Source: Lachnospiraceae bacterium
GTDB lineage: Bacteria; Bacillota; Clostridia; Lachnospirales; Lachnospiraceae
Length of the DNA: 53,075 nt
Assembly: GCA_022766905.1 (NCBI GenBank)
Contig: JALEPU010000079.1
Location: 1 to 53,075 of the forward strand
Direction of reading: 5' to 3'
Of this stretch, positions 7,643 to 15,823 are shown one piece after another (position 1 is the stretch's first letter; every line of letters begins with the position of its first letter). Below the pieces are notes generated by a model, which saw only the letters and a list, made by a program, of their open reading frames with translations, searched no databases and had not been told where the DNA came from. The position numbers and the translations under genes were made by a program.

Positions 7643-8782
7643 TTATTCCTCCGTCGCAAGAATTCGGACTGCTTCAATTCCTTTTTCAACTTCCTCTAAT
7701 GTATTGAAATGAGAAAAACTGAATCGAACAGCCCCCTGTTCTTTTGTTCCAAAGCTTTCATGCATGAGTGGAGCACAATGTGCCCCTGCTCTGGTTGCGA
7801 TTTCAAATCGTTCCATTAATTCATCACTGACAATGGCAGAATCATAATCTTCAATATTGAAAGAAACAATGGCAGCCCGTTCTTTCGTATCAAAATCTCC
7901 GTAAAAATGAAGACCTGGAATTTCTTTGATTCCCTCATAAAAATGCCACATCAGCTCCTGTTCTTTTTTTCTGATCTGGTCTATCCCTGTTTCTTTGATA
8001 TATTTTAAAGCCGCACAGAGTCCTGCAATTCCATGGATATTTAATGTACCTGCCTCTAAAGCAGTCGGCATTACCTCCGGGTGAGTCTTGCTGTATGATA
8101 AGATCCCGCTTCCTCCTACCCGAAACGGGCGGACATGGACACCTTCTTTCACCAGAATAGCTCCTGTTCCCTGAGGTCCTAATAGCCCCTTATGTCCGGT
8201 AAGACACAACACAGAAATGTGGTACTCGTCCATAGGAATTGGAAATATACCTCCTGTCTGAGATCCATCCACAACAAAAAGAAGGCCATGTTTTTTACAA
8301 AGCTGTCCTACTCTTTTTAAATCTGTCACATTACCGGTTAAATTCGACGCATGGGTCATAATAATCCCTTTTGTCTTTGGGGTAATCATCTCTTCCATTT
8401 TATCATAATCCGGATTTCCCTTCCGATCAGCAGGAACAATGGACAGGGAAAGCCCTGTTTCCTCCAGCCGATACAAAGGCCTTAATACAGAATTATGTTC
8501 CAGACAGGTGGTAATTACATGGTCCCCAGGCTGAAACAAACCGGAAATCGCAATGTTAAGACTATCCGTAGAATTTGCAGTAAATGCAACCTGTTCCGGT
8601 GCACCGGGATGATACATCTCCTGAAGCATCGTTCTTGTTTCATATAAGGTACGCATGCCTAAAAGAGAGGCCTCGTGAGCCCCTCTTGCTGCATTTCCCA
8701 TTGTCATGATTCCATCGTAGACAGCTTTGGCAACAGATTCCGGTTTGTGAAGCGTTGTTGCCGCATTATCAAAATAAATCAT
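7643..8782 (-). CDS. cysteine desulfurase/selenocysteine lyase-like aminotransferase class V
   Basis: 379 residues, PLP enzyme of the CsdB-like branch. Visible residues include the N-terminal YFDNAATT, the PLP lysine in LTGHKGLLGPQGTGAI, the Asp/Gln region VVDGSQTGG and the catalytic loop cysteine in RAGAHCAPLMHE. It releases S or Se from cysteine or selenocysteine as a persulfide or perselenide. Placed between yedF and yqeB in a selenium operon, it is the likely selenium or sulfur donor for the hydroxylase cofactor. No NifU or IscU scaffold is adjacent, which argues against general Fe-S assembly. Confidence 0.9.
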   Translation of the reverse strand: MIYFDNAATTLHKPESVAKAVYDGIMTMGNAARGAHEASLLGMRTLYETRTMLQEMYHPGAPEQVAFTANSTDSLNIAISGLFQPGDHVITTCLEHNSVLRPLYRLEETGLSLSIVPADRKGNPDYDKMEEMITPKTKGIIMTHASNLTGNVTDLKRVGQLCKKHGLLFVVDGSQTGGIFPIPMDEYHISVLCLTGHKGLLGPQGTGAILVKEGVHVRPFRVGGSGILSYSKTHPEVMPTALEAGTLNIHGIAGLCAALKYIKETGIDQIRKKEQELMWHFYEGIKEIPGLHFYGDFDTKERAAIVSFNIEDYDSAIVSDELMERFEIATRAGAHCAPLMHESFGTKEQGAVRFSFSHFNTLEEVEKGIEAVRILATEE

Positions 8783-8797
8783 AAATGTTCCTCTCTA

Positions 8798-9412
8798 TTA
8801 AGGTCTGATTATCTTATCTGCCTGACTCATCGCTTCTACAATCGCATACATATTTGTTACACTTCCAACGGCAAGTTGATCGGATAAATTGTAGTAATTC
8901 AGGCAGGTTCCACAGGTCAGAATTTCCACTCCCTGGGCTTCTAAACTCTTTAGATCCTCCAGAGAATCGGATCCTTCTGTTGTCAGAGTCGCTCCTCCAT
9001 TGTAAAATAAAATCTTATCCGGTAAATCATCCATCTGTGTCAGTGCGTAGATAAATCCTTTGATTAAGACTTTTCCCAGTTCATCATTGCCTTCTCCCAT
9101 CCGGTCTGTGCCAATAACTACAATTGTATTTTTTTGTCTGGCATCCGGAATACAGACTTCACTTTGAATTTCCTGTTCCCTCTCTTCCTGAACCTTTCCT
9201 ATTGTAAGAAGAACCTGATATTTACCTTCTTCTAGTTTTTCAGAAGATACTTCGTATTGTTTTTGATTTGCCATCTTGGTAAGATTCTGTACAGCAATCT
9301 CATTATCAACCAGAACTTTTACCTGGCCTCCTTCTGTTAATTCTTTGATGGCATTTTTGGTTTTTACAACCGGAATCGGACATGGATCGCCCATTGCATT
9401 TACTTCTATCAT
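8798..9412 (-). CDS. yedF: sulfurtransferase-like selenium metabolism protein YedF
   Basis: 204 residues in two domains. Residues 1-75 are TusA-like with the CPxP motif (DPCPIPV, Cys11). Residues 95-204 are DsrE-like, with a second cysteine pair in ILTCGTCLNYY. Proteins with this architecture occur in selenium loci and are thought to carry activated S or Se from a desulfurase to SelD or to the cofactor. It lies between selD and the desulfurase, with 15-20 base gaps and a GGAG ribosome binding site. Confidence 0.92.
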   Translation of the reverse strand: MIEVNAMGDPCPIPVVKTKNAIKELTEGGQVKVLVDNEIAVQNLTKMANQKQYEVSSEKLEEGKYQVLLTIGKVQEEREQEIQSEVCIPDARQKNTIVVIGTDRMGEGNDELGKVLIKGFIYALTQMDDLPDKILFYNGGATLTTEGSDSLEDLKSLEAQGVEILTCGTCLNYYNLSDQLAVGSVTNMYAIVEAMSQADKIIRP

Positions 9413-9432
9413 TCTAATTCGCTCCTTTATTC

Positions 9433-10461
9433 TTATCCGCCAATCACACGGATTTCTTTCTCTGTTTTTTCGGTAATCTCCCCAACCAGTGCCGCAGGAA
9501 GTCCGGCTTTTTTCAGTTCTCTTACAACTTCATCTGCATCTTCCGGTGCAACGGCTGCCAAAAGTCCTCCGGAAGTCTGTGGATCAAAAAGTATTTCTTC
9601 CATCCCAAAAGAAGTTCCTAAAAATTCCACTTTTCCCTCCAGATGATTCCTGTTTCTCTGAGCCGCAGCAGTCAAAAGAAATTCCTCTGCTTTTTCTTTT
9701 GCTTCTTTGATATAAGGAATCTGATCCCCATAAATCAAAGCAGAATGAGAGTCATTTAACATTTCATGTAAATGACCTAAAAAACTAAAACCTGTCACAT
9801 CTGTACAACCATGAATCTTATAGTGATGAAGTATCTCTGCTCCATATTTGTTCAAAGTTGTCATGGAATCTGTGGCTTCTTCCATTGCTTCCTTCGAGGC
9901 TTCTTTTACCCGGTTCGCTGTGCAGATAATTCCAACTCCCAGCTTCTTGGTCAAAATCAATTTATCCTTTGTCCGGCCTCCATTGTTTGCATATATTTGA
10001 TCTGGATGGATAATCCCCGTTACTGATAATCCATATTTCACATCTGAATCTGCAATGGAATGTCCACCGGATAGAATTCCTCCCGCTTCTGTTACCTTGC
10101 TGGCACCGCCTTCCATAATCCGACCCAGAATATTCAAATCCATCTGCTCCGGAAAACATACAATATTCAGTGCTGTCTTCACCTGACCGCCCATGGCATA
10201 AATATCACTAAGTGCATTTGCCGCAGCAATCTGACCAAACAGATAAGGATCTTCTACCATAGGAGGGAAAAAGTCCAGTGTCTGTACAATGGCAAGATCA
10301 TCTGTCAGTTTATAAACGGCAGCGTCATCTTTACTGTCATAGCCGATCAGCAGGTTTTCATCTTTTTCTCCTTTTGGCAATCTGGATAACACACGACTTA
10401 AAATACCAGGTCCCAGCTTGGCAGTACAGCCTCCCCCTTTGCAAAAAACAATGTCACTCAT
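9433..10461 (-). CDS. selD: selenide, water dikinase
   Basis: 342 residues, the usual size. SelD uses ATP and selenide to make selenophosphate. The N-terminal glycine-rich loop [10 protein letters not shown] holds the catalytic Cys12 and Lys15; this is a cysteine enzyme, not a selenoprotein, because no in-frame TGA is read through. AIR synthase-fold motifs include [38 protein letters not shown] and [12 protein letters not shown]. It directly abuts moaC. No selA, selB, selC or ybbB is in the window, so here selenophosphate probably serves the molybdenum hydroxylase cofactor. Confidence 0.96.
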   Translation of the reverse strand: MSDIVFCKGGGCTAKLGPGILSRVLSRLPKGEKDENLLIGYDSKDDAAVYKLTDDLAIVQTLDFFPPMVEDPYLFGQIAAANALSDIYAMGGQVKTALNIVCFPEQMDLNILGRIMEGGASKVTEAGGILSGGHSIADSDVKYGLSVTGIIHPDQIYANNGGRTKDKLILTKKLGVGIICTANRVKEASKEAMEEATDSMTTLNKYGAEILHHYKIHGCTDVTGFSFLGHLHEMLNDSHSALIYGDQIPYIKEAKEKAEEFLLTAAAQRNRNHLEGKVEFLGTSFGMEEILFDPQTSGGLLAAVAPEDADEVVRELKKAGLPAALVGEITEKTEKEIRVIGG

Positions 10462-10950
10462 TTACTCATCTTCTTTCCAGTCATTTATAATCTCCCCCGA
10501 CTTTCCCCCGGTTTTATGAATCAGGGAAATATGGCCGATTACCATCTTTTTATCCAGCGCTTTACACATATCATAGATCGTAAGTAAAGCCACATTCACT
10601 CCTGTCAGTGTCTCCATCTCGATTCCGGTCTTTCCCTCCGTTCTTGCTTTGCACGTAGCCACAATGGATCGTCTCTTTGGAAGGAGTTCAAACTCTATAG
10701 TACATCGTGTCATCGGAATCGGATGGCATAAAGGAATCAAAGAAGAAGTCTGCTTCGCTCCCATGATTCCGGCAATACGAGCTGTTGCCAAAACATCCCC
10801 CTTTTGATTGGTTCCTTTCTGCACAGCCTGAAAGGCTTCTTCGTTCATGGTAATCATCCCTTTGGCTTCTGCTTCTCTGACAGTAACCTGTTTTTCGGTC
10901 ACATCCACCATCCAGGCCTCTCCGTCTTCGTTAAAATGTGTTAGTCCCAT
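10462..10950 (-). CDS. moaC: cyclic pyranopterin monophosphate synthase
   Basis: 162 residues. MoaC converts the MoaA product into cyclic pyranopterin monophosphate, the first stable precursor of molybdenum cofactor. Motifs: WMVDVTEKQVTVREA, ATARIAGIMGAKQTSSLIPLCHPI, KARTEGKTGIEMETLTGVNVALLTIYDMCKALDK and KTGGKSGE. It is the first gene of the operon, preceded by GGAGG, and its promoter faces that of the ModE-YqeC fusion. Its place ahead of selD ties molybdopterin synthesis to selenium activation. Confidence 0.96.
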   Translation of the reverse strand: MGLTHFNEDGEAWMVDVTEKQVTVREAEAKGMITMNEEAFQAVQKGTNQKGDVLATARIAGIMGAKQTSSLIPLCHPIPMTRCTIEFELLPKRRSIVATCKARTEGKTGIEMETLTGVNVALLTIYDMCKALDKKMVIGHISLIHKTGGKSGEIINDWKEDE

Positions 10951-10976
10951 GGTTTCCTCCGATATTCTTATTATAA

Positions 10977-10994
10977 AATAACGATATAGTTATT
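10977..10994. promoter_or_regulatory. palindrome, candidate ModE-like operator at the moaC promoter
   Basis: AATAAC (10977-10982) and GTTATT (10989-10994) form a perfect inverted repeat around GATATA. On the minus strand it lies between a TTGATA (10996-11001) and a TATAAT (10970-10975) of the moaC promoter. The bases AAAATAACGAT recur at 11096-11106. Assignment to the adjacent ModE-like protein is inferred. Confidence 0.5.
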
Positions 10995-11033
10995 ATATCA
11001 AAAAAACACCTCTTTTACAATCCCTGAAGACTC

Positions 11034-11062
11034 TTGTATCTCTCTGAAAAAAAGGCTATAAT
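11034..11062 (+). promoter_or_regulatory. promoter of the ModE-YqeC fusion gene
   Basis: A perfect TATAAT at 11057-11062 with a weak TTGTAT 17 bp upstream (11034-11039). Transcription would begin near 11069, upstream of the second palindrome. Confidence 0.55.
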
Positions 11063-11095
11063 AAAGGATATTATAGTTTTTGCTTATTCTTTTTG

Positions 11096-11111
11096 AAAAT
11101 AACGATTATTT
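11096..11111. promoter_or_regulatory. second palindrome in the leader of the ModE-YqeC gene
   Basis: AAATAA (11097-11102) and TTATTT (11106-11111) flank CGA. The left part repeats the 11-mer AAAATAACGAT seen at 10975-10985. It lies downstream of the predicted start of transcription, where a bound protein could block elongation (autoregulation). Confidence 0.45.
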
Positions 11112-11132
11112 CAAGGAAACAGGAGATTTATC

Positions 11133-12254
11133 ATGGATCACGAAGAAAAAAATTTTCACTATACATCAAAATTAAGAGTTTTTTATGATACTCCCAGCTT
11201 TGGTCCCGGAGTTGCTTCTCTTTTAGAACAGGTTAAAATTCATGGTTCCATCAATGCAGCCTGCGCCAATATGAATATGGCTTACAGCAAAGCTTGGAAA
11301 ATATTAAAAGCCGCAGAAAAAGATCTTGGATTTTCTTTACTCAGCCGTACCACAGGAGGAAAAGGAGGCGGTTTTTCCAAGCTGACAAAAGAAGGAGAAA
11401 TCCTTCTTCAAAATTATATTGGATTTTCCAGAGAAGCTGATGCAGCCATTGAACAATATTTTTTAAAATTTTTTCATCCATACATGCCGGAAAATAGTTT
11501 TTTATATAAGAAGCTTTCCATTCCTGAAAATGCCCGTATCATTTCTTTAATAGGTGGTGGAGGAAAAACTTCCTGTATGTATCAGCTGGCAAAAGAATAC
11601 GCAGCTATGGGAAAAAAAGTCCTTCTTACGACATCAACTCATATCCTGGTACCTCCTCCACAGGAGGTTCCGATCCTATTTTACTATCCTGTATCGACGG
11701 AACAACTTTCGGATGCTTTCACCCGTTTTTCCATCATTGCAGTCGGCGCAAAAGATAAACCAGGGAAACTTTCTTCTGTTCCTCCTGCCTTTTTCCAGAA
11801 AGCTTTGGAAACTGCCGATGTTATTTTATGTGAAGCAGATGGTGCCAAAATGCTTCCTATCAAGGCTCCTGCTTCTCATGAACCTGCTATCGTCCCGGAA
11901 AGTGATGTCATCATTATTTTGGCTGGCCTTTCCTGCCTTCATAAACCGCTCAAAGATGTCTGTCACCGAAAAGACCTGGCTGCCAGACTGTTGTCCGTTC
12001 CTCCATCTACCCCGCTTGGAATTCAGGAAGTTGCCTCTTTGATTATAGATTCCAATGGATTAATGAAAGGTCTGTATGAAGAAAAAGAGAAAGTACGAAT
12101 TTTCCTTAATCAGGCAGATACGAAAGAACAGTTGGAGGAAGGAAATGAAATTGCCAAACAGATTCATGCAGTTGGGCTTTCCCACGTTCTGGTCGGCTCC
12201 TTACATCAGGAGTTTGCAAGATTCAGCCATCGCACTTCCAAAACTTCTTTTTAA
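11133..12254 (+). CDS. yqeC: ModE-like winged-helix domain fused to selenium cofactor protein YqeC
   Basis: 373 residues, two parts. Residues 12-115 resemble the ModE N-terminal DNA-binding domain: GPGVASLLEQVKIHGSINAACANMNMAYSKAWKILKAAE, then LLSRTTGGKGGGFSKLTKEG. Residues about 128-373 are YqeC, a putative nucleotide-binding protein of selenium-dependent molybdenum hydroxylase loci, with P-loop SLIGGGGKTS (139-147), LLTTSTHI and CEADGAKMLPIKAP. YqeC alone is about 240-250 residues. No molybdate-binding MOP domain follows the helix-turn-helix, so YqeC may itself be the sensing part. It is divergent from the moaC-selD operon, with palindromes between them. Regulation is inferred. Confidence 0.88.
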   Translation: MDHEEKNFHYTSKLRVFYDTPSFGPGVASLLEQVKIHGSINAACANMNMAYSKAWKILKAAEKDLGFSLLSRTTGGKGGGFSKLTKEGEILLQNYIGFSREADAAIEQYFLKFFHPYMPENSFLYKKLSIPENARIISLIGGGGKTSCMYQLAKEYAAMGKKVLLTTSTHILVPPPQEVPILFYYPVSTEQLSDAFTRFSIIAVGAKDKPGKLSSVPPAFFQKALETADVILCEADGAKMLPIKAPASHEPAIVPESDVIIILAGLSCLHKPLKDVCHRKDLAARLLSVPPSTPLGIQEVASLIIDSNGLMKGLYEEKEKVRIFLNQADTKEQLEEGNEIAKQIHAVGLSHVLVGSLHQEFARFSHRTSKTSF

Positions 12255-12271
12255 ATTTACTTTCAAAAAAG

Positions 12272-12322
12272 AGAAGAGGAGAATCACAGATTAATTCCTA
12301 TCTGTGGCTCTCCTTCTTTTTT
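12272..12322. terminator. terminator between yqeC and xpt
   Basis: A bulged hairpin pairs AGAAGAGGAGAATCACAGAT with ATCTGTGGCTCTCCTTCT and is followed on the plus strand by TTTTTT. A-rich sequence on the other side makes it usable by the convergent xpt gene too. Confidence 0.7.
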
Positions 12323-12323
12323 C

Positions 12324-12908
12324 TTATTCTTCTATATCATCTACAAATTCAACAACACCTTCTGCAAGCTTTGCAATTCTTGCCAGTGAATAGACATCAT
12401 ATCCTGCATCCAGCAATCTTTTTCTACCTCTCTGGAATGACTTCTCAATTAAAATACCGATTCCTGCCAGATGTGCGCCAGCTTCTTCAATCAGTCTGCT
12501 TCCGCCCATTGCCGCTTCTCCATTGGCGAGGAAATCATCAATCAATAATACATTATCCTCTTTGCTGATATACGATTTGTAAAGTGTTAGTTCATAGCTG
12601 GTTCCTTTTGTAAAAGAAGTAATCCTTGTCTGATAAACATCTCCACTGAGAATCTTGGAAGTCTGCTTTTTCAAAATTATCATCGGAACGCCTAAATGAG
12701 CGGCCGTTGTAAGTGCCGGTGCAATTCCTGAACTCTCAATCGTCAATACTTTCGTAATATTTCTATCCTTAAAATGCTCTGCAAAATCCTTTCCCATCTC
12801 ATCCATCAACATAGGATCTACCTGATGGTTAATAAAACTATCTACTTTTAGTACACTATCGCTTAATGCTTTTCCCTCTTTCAAAATTCTTTCTTCCAGT
12901 ATTTTCAC
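12324..12908 (-). CDS. xpt: xanthine phosphoribosyltransferase
   Basis: 194 residues from a GTG start, the same length as Bacillus subtilis Xpt. The GTG at 12906-12908 is chosen because AGAGGTG lies 6 bases upstream and the protein then begins at the family position. It salvages xanthine to XMP with PRPP. Motifs: [29 protein letters not shown], the PRPP loop [14 protein letters not shown], and [14 protein letters not shown]. No xanthine permease gene follows. The leader lacks the usual purine riboswitch but holds a different hairpin. Confidence 0.93.
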   Translation of the reverse strand: MKILEERILKEGKALSDSVLKVDSFINHQVDPMLMDEMGKDFAEHFKDRNITKVLTIESSGIAPALTTAAHLGVPMIILKKQTSKILSGDVYQTRITSFTKGTSYELTLYKSYISKEDNVLLIDDFLANGEAAMGGSRLIEEAGAHLAGIGILIEKSFQRGRKRLLDAGYDVYSLARIAKLAEGVVEFVDDIEE

Positions 12909-12944
12909 AATTTTCACCTCTCGCTTTTTCTGGAAAGAATAGAC

Positions 12945-12979
12945 TAAACGCAAAACCTACTTTTTGTTGTCCCCGTTTA
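12945..12979 (-). promoter_or_regulatory. structured leader of xpt, unassigned
   Basis: On the minus strand TAAACG and CGTTTA (12974-12979 with 12945-12950) enclose a second helix CAAAA/TTTTG (12962-12966 with 12951-12955), with a GGGACAA bulge on the 5' side and the loop AGTAGG. A short CTCT/AGAG hairpin precedes it. I recognise no known riboswitch class. Confidence 0.35.
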
Positions 12980-13000
12980 ATATACTCTCTTTGGGTAGAG

Positions 13001-13029
13001 ATTATAGCACAGAATCTGACATTTGTATA
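13001..13029 (-). promoter_or_regulatory. promoter of xpt
   Basis: TATACA (13024-13029) and TATAAT (13001-13006) on the minus strand, 17 bp apart. The leader to the GTG start is about 85 bases. Confidence 0.6.
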
Positions 13030-13045
13030 CACGAAAAATCAATTT

Positions 13046-13597
13046 TTATCCGTTAAAATCTATTTTATAATCGAAATCTTTTAATTCTGTTTCGTCAACC
13101 TGGTAGTATGTAACCTGATCCGGGTGGGCCTTTATGATTCTTTTTCCTCCTTTGTCCCCTTTCAATCCCAGCAGTTCTTCATAATAAGAAGCCGGAAAGA
13201 TATTAGGATTTCCTGTTCTCTTTTCACTTTCTGCGCATATAATCCGATTAGGATTTTTTAAAAATTTCTCTCTCATTCCTTCCACTGTCTCCTGTTTGAG
13301 ATAAGGCTGATCACATACAAAAAACATCAGGTCAAATCCTTGTCCGGCGGCCATGACACCTAGGCCGATCGAACCTGCAATGCCTCGTTCCGGATGTGGA
13401 TTTTTTACAATGGTAACCTTGTCCTGTTCATTTTTACAGATTTCTTCATATTGAGTCACCAGAATAATCTCCTCCCAATATAAATTCTGTATTAAAGATA
13501 AGGTATGTTGATACAGCGGTTTTCCCCGGAATGGTTCCAATAATTTATTTCCGCCAAATCGCCTGCTACTGCCGGCTGCCAGCAAAATCGCCTTCAT
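13046..13597 (-). CDS. MocA-like molybdenum cofactor nucleotidyltransferase
   Basis: 183 residues of the NTP-transferase family shared by MobA and MocA. The N-terminal signature MKAILLAAGSSRRFGGNKLLEPFRGKPL is intact, followed by the metal and base site FFVCDQPYLKQET and RTGNPNIFP. MocA adds CMP to molybdopterin for xanthine dehydrogenase-type hydroxylases, which fits the selenium/molybdenum operon about 2 kb away. The start is chosen for GGGAG before ATG at 13597. Related enzymes use other sugars or nucleotides, so the substrate is inferred. The 240 bases between it and the DAHP synthase gene hold only a promoter and A/T-rich sequence. Confidence 0.75.
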   Translation of the reverse strand: MKAILLAAGSSRRFGGNKLLEPFRGKPLYQHTLSLIQNLYWEEIILVTQYEEICKNEQDKVTIVKNPHPERGIAGSIGLGVMAAGQGFDLMFFVCDQPYLKQETVEGMREKFLKNPNRIICAESEKRTGNPNIFPASYYEELLGLKGDKGGKRIIKAHPDQVTYYQVDETELKDFDYKIDFNG

Positions 13598-13772
13598 ATT
13601 CTTCTCCCGCATTCTATTCTTCTATTATCAATTCGCTTTTTCATAACCTGCTTTGCAAGCTGTGAAATTGATTTTTTCATTTATTTATCCTATTATATCT
13701 TATCTCTTCTCCCTTTACCAGCAAAAAACAAAGAACAGATAACAAAACTATTACATTTTTCTAATGAAACTC

Positions 13773-13801
13773 TTTACATCTTTTTTTTCCTTTGATAAAA
13801 T
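13773..13801 (+). promoter_or_regulatory. promoter of the DAHP synthase gene
   Basis: TTTACA (13773-13778), 17 bp, TAAAAT (13796-13801). The start codon is 37 bases further, preceded by AAAGGAG. Confidence 0.65.
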
Positions 13802-13837
13802 AAATAACTAGAAAATGGATAAAGGAGAAATAGACTT

Positions 13838-14863
13838 ATGATTAAACGTATTAAAGAAATGCCTTCCGCTGATGTAATTCGCGCACTTTATCCAATGGAG
13901 GAAGAATTACAGGAGGTAAAAAAACAACGGGATTCCATGATCAAAGATGTGTTCACAGGAGTATCCGATAAATTTATCGTCATTATCGGACCTTGTTCTG
14001 CGGACAACGAGGACGCAGTATTAGATTATATATATCGACTTGCAAAGATTCAGGACAAAGTAGCTGACAAATTAATTTTGATTCCAAGAATCTATACGAA
14101 CAAACCTCGTACTACAGGAGAAGGCTATAAAGGAATGCTTCATCAGCCTGATCCGGAGAAAGCACCGGACATGCTTTCCGGTCTTTTGTCTATCCGTAAG
14201 ATGCACGTTCGTTCCATTCGTGAAACCCATCTTACTGCCGCTGATGAGATGCTCTATCCGGCAAACTGGCAGTACATGGAAGATATTTTATCCTATGTTG
14301 CCATTGGAGCCCGCTCTGTAGAAAACCAGCAGCATAGACTGACTGTAAGTGGTATGGAAGTGCCTGTTGGAATGAAGAATCCAACCAGCGGTGACCTTTC
14401 TGTTATGATTAATTCTGTTGTGGCAGGACAGGGAAGCCATAACTTTATTTATACAGGATGGGAAGTAGAAACAGACGGCAATCCTTTGTGCCATACCATT
14501 TTAAGAGGTGCCGTTGATAAGTATGGAAAATCCATGTCTAATTATCATTATGAAGATTTAATGAGAGTCATTGAACTATATGAAACTCATAATTTGAAAA
14601 ATCCTGCCTGTATTGTAGATGCAAATCACTCCAATTCCGGAAAGAAGTGGGAGCAGCAGCCTAGAATTGTAAAAGAAGTTCTTCACAGCCGTCATCTGTC
14701 TCCGGAGATTCATAAACTGGTCAAAGGTGTAATGATCGAGAGTTATCTGGAAGACGGCCGTCAGGAAATCGGCGAAGAATGTTATGGAAAATCCATTACA
14801 GATGCTTGTCTGGGCTGGGATAAATCGGAACATCTTCTTTATGAAATTGCAGAACGAGTTTAA
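13838..14863 (+). CDS. 3-deoxy-7-phosphoheptulonate synthase, class I
   Basis: 341 residues, typical of the AroF/G/H type. It condenses phosphoenolpyruvate and erythrose 4-phosphate, the first step of the shikimate pathway. Conserved motifs in order: IIGPCSADN, PRIYTNKPRTTGEGYKG, GARSVENQQHR, VGMKNPTSGD, and the metal histidine in DANHSNSGKKW. It stands alone between its own promoter and a strong terminator. Which aromatic amino acid controls it cannot be told from the sequence. Confidence 0.95.
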   Translation: MIKRIKEMPSADVIRALYPMEEELQEVKKQRDSMIKDVFTGVSDKFIVIIGPCSADNEDAVLDYIYRLAKIQDKVADKLILIPRIYTNKPRTTGEGYKGMLHQPDPEKAPDMLSGLLSIRKMHVRSIRETHLTAADEMLYPANWQYMEDILSYVAIGARSVENQQHRLTVSGMEVPVGMKNPTSGDLSVMINSVVAGQGSHNFIYTGWEVETDGNPLCHTILRGAVDKYGKSMSNYHYEDLMRVIELYETHNLKNPACIVDANHSNSGKKWEQQPRIVKEVLHSRHLSPEIHKLVKGVMIESYLEDGRQEIGEECYGKSITDACLGWDKSEHLLYEIAERV

Positions 14864-14899
14864 GCAGATATTTATCAAATGAAATATTGTTTATGACAT

Positions 14900-14936
14900 A
14901 AAAAGGATGGCCTGCATCTTGCAGACCATCCTTTTT
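14900..14936. terminator. terminator of the DAHP synthase gene
   Basis: AAAAAGGATGG-CCTGC pairs with GCAG-ACCATCCTTTTT around ATCTT. The symmetrical A and T tails suit both converging genes. Confidence 0.85.
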
Positions 14937-14956
14937 ACCCTTCTCAAATTAGATAA

Positions 14957-15685
14957 TCAAACTTCTCCTTGCTTAATCGAATACAGGGTAATCTCCTTCT
15001 CAATCCCCGCTTCTTTCGCATAGTTTTTGACAATCTTCCAAAATCCCTGTCTTGACATCGGTTTCCCATACCGGTTAGGAAACAGCCAATCGTGCTCTCC
15101 CAGTTCTGCATATCGAATGTGTTCTTTCAATGCTTCTCTGGTCTGCAGATGAAAAGGATAGTATCTTCCTTTCTCCTCATCTTTACAAACAATTCTGTCG
15201 TGATCAAAGTCAAGCTCTCCGACTTTCAGATTCACCAGCTCAGAAATTAAAATCTTAGTATCATAAAGTAACAGCAACATCGCTCTATCTCGCAATCCCT
15301 TAAAGGACATTCCTGCAGGCTGCTTGAGTAAAGCTTCCATCTCTTCTTTATTTAAAACAATATTAGGATTACTCTTTACCTTGGGCAACTGTATCCATTC
15401 ACTGGGATTTGTCTCAATGTAACCATTGCTGTAAAGGAAACGAAAAAAAGATCTGACTGCAATAAAATTACGGGTTACCGTAGCAATTGCATAATTGCTT
15501 TTTTTCAAATAGTCCAGATATTCCTGAATCGTCTGGTTTCCAACCTTTGTGATATCTAAAATATTTTGTTCCTCTAAATATTGAACCAGCTTTCTCAAAT
15601 CTCTTCGATATGATGAAAAGGTATTATCGCTCACTTGCTTCATATCACGTAGGTATGATAAGTACTCATCCACAAGTTTCTCCAT
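14957..15685 (-). CDS. XerD-like protein without catalytic residues
   Basis: 242 residues, where XerD is about 295. The N-terminal SAM-like core-binding domain (residues about 1-85) is complete, and the start of the catalytic domain is clear (GLRDRAMLLLLYDTKILISELVNL). In active recombinases that segment reads TGLRVSEL; here the first catalytic Arg is Ile. The H-x-x-R box, the second His/Trp and the tyrosine are missing, since the protein ends LYSIKQGEV. Gene order nudF, spoIIM-like, xerD-like is that of B. subtilis, so this is the native xerD place. It may be a decayed gene or a DNA-binding protein without strand-exchange activity. The start follows AAGGGGGAA. Confidence 0.8.
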   Translation of the reverse strand: MEKLVDEYLSYLRDMKQVSDNTFSSYRRDLRKLVQYLEEQNILDITKVGNQTIQEYLDYLKKSNYAIATVTRNFIAVRSFFRFLYSNGYIETNPSEWIQLPKVKSNPNIVLNKEEMEALLKQPAGMSFKGLRDRAMLLLLYDTKILISELVNLKVGELDFDHDRIVCKDEEKGRYYPFHLQTREALKEHIRYAELGEHDWLFPNRYGKPMSRQGFWKIVKNYAKEAGIEKEITLYSIKQGEV

Positions 15686-15823
15686 TACTAATTCCCCCTT
15701 AAGCAATTCCAACCCTTCTGAGTGGAATTCCGGTTCATCACCAATACTATAACATAAATTCCAGAAAATAGGAAGACCTTTCTACAAATATCTTGAAATA
15801 TTTTCTTATCTCCCCTAAAAGTT

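Noticed and set aside
9433-10461. SelD as a selenoprotein
   Set aside because: The active-site codon is a cysteine codon and the frame has no internal TGA.
12909-13045. Purine riboswitch upstream of xpt
   Set aside because: The conserved three-way junction sequences and loop motifs of the purine aptamer are absent.
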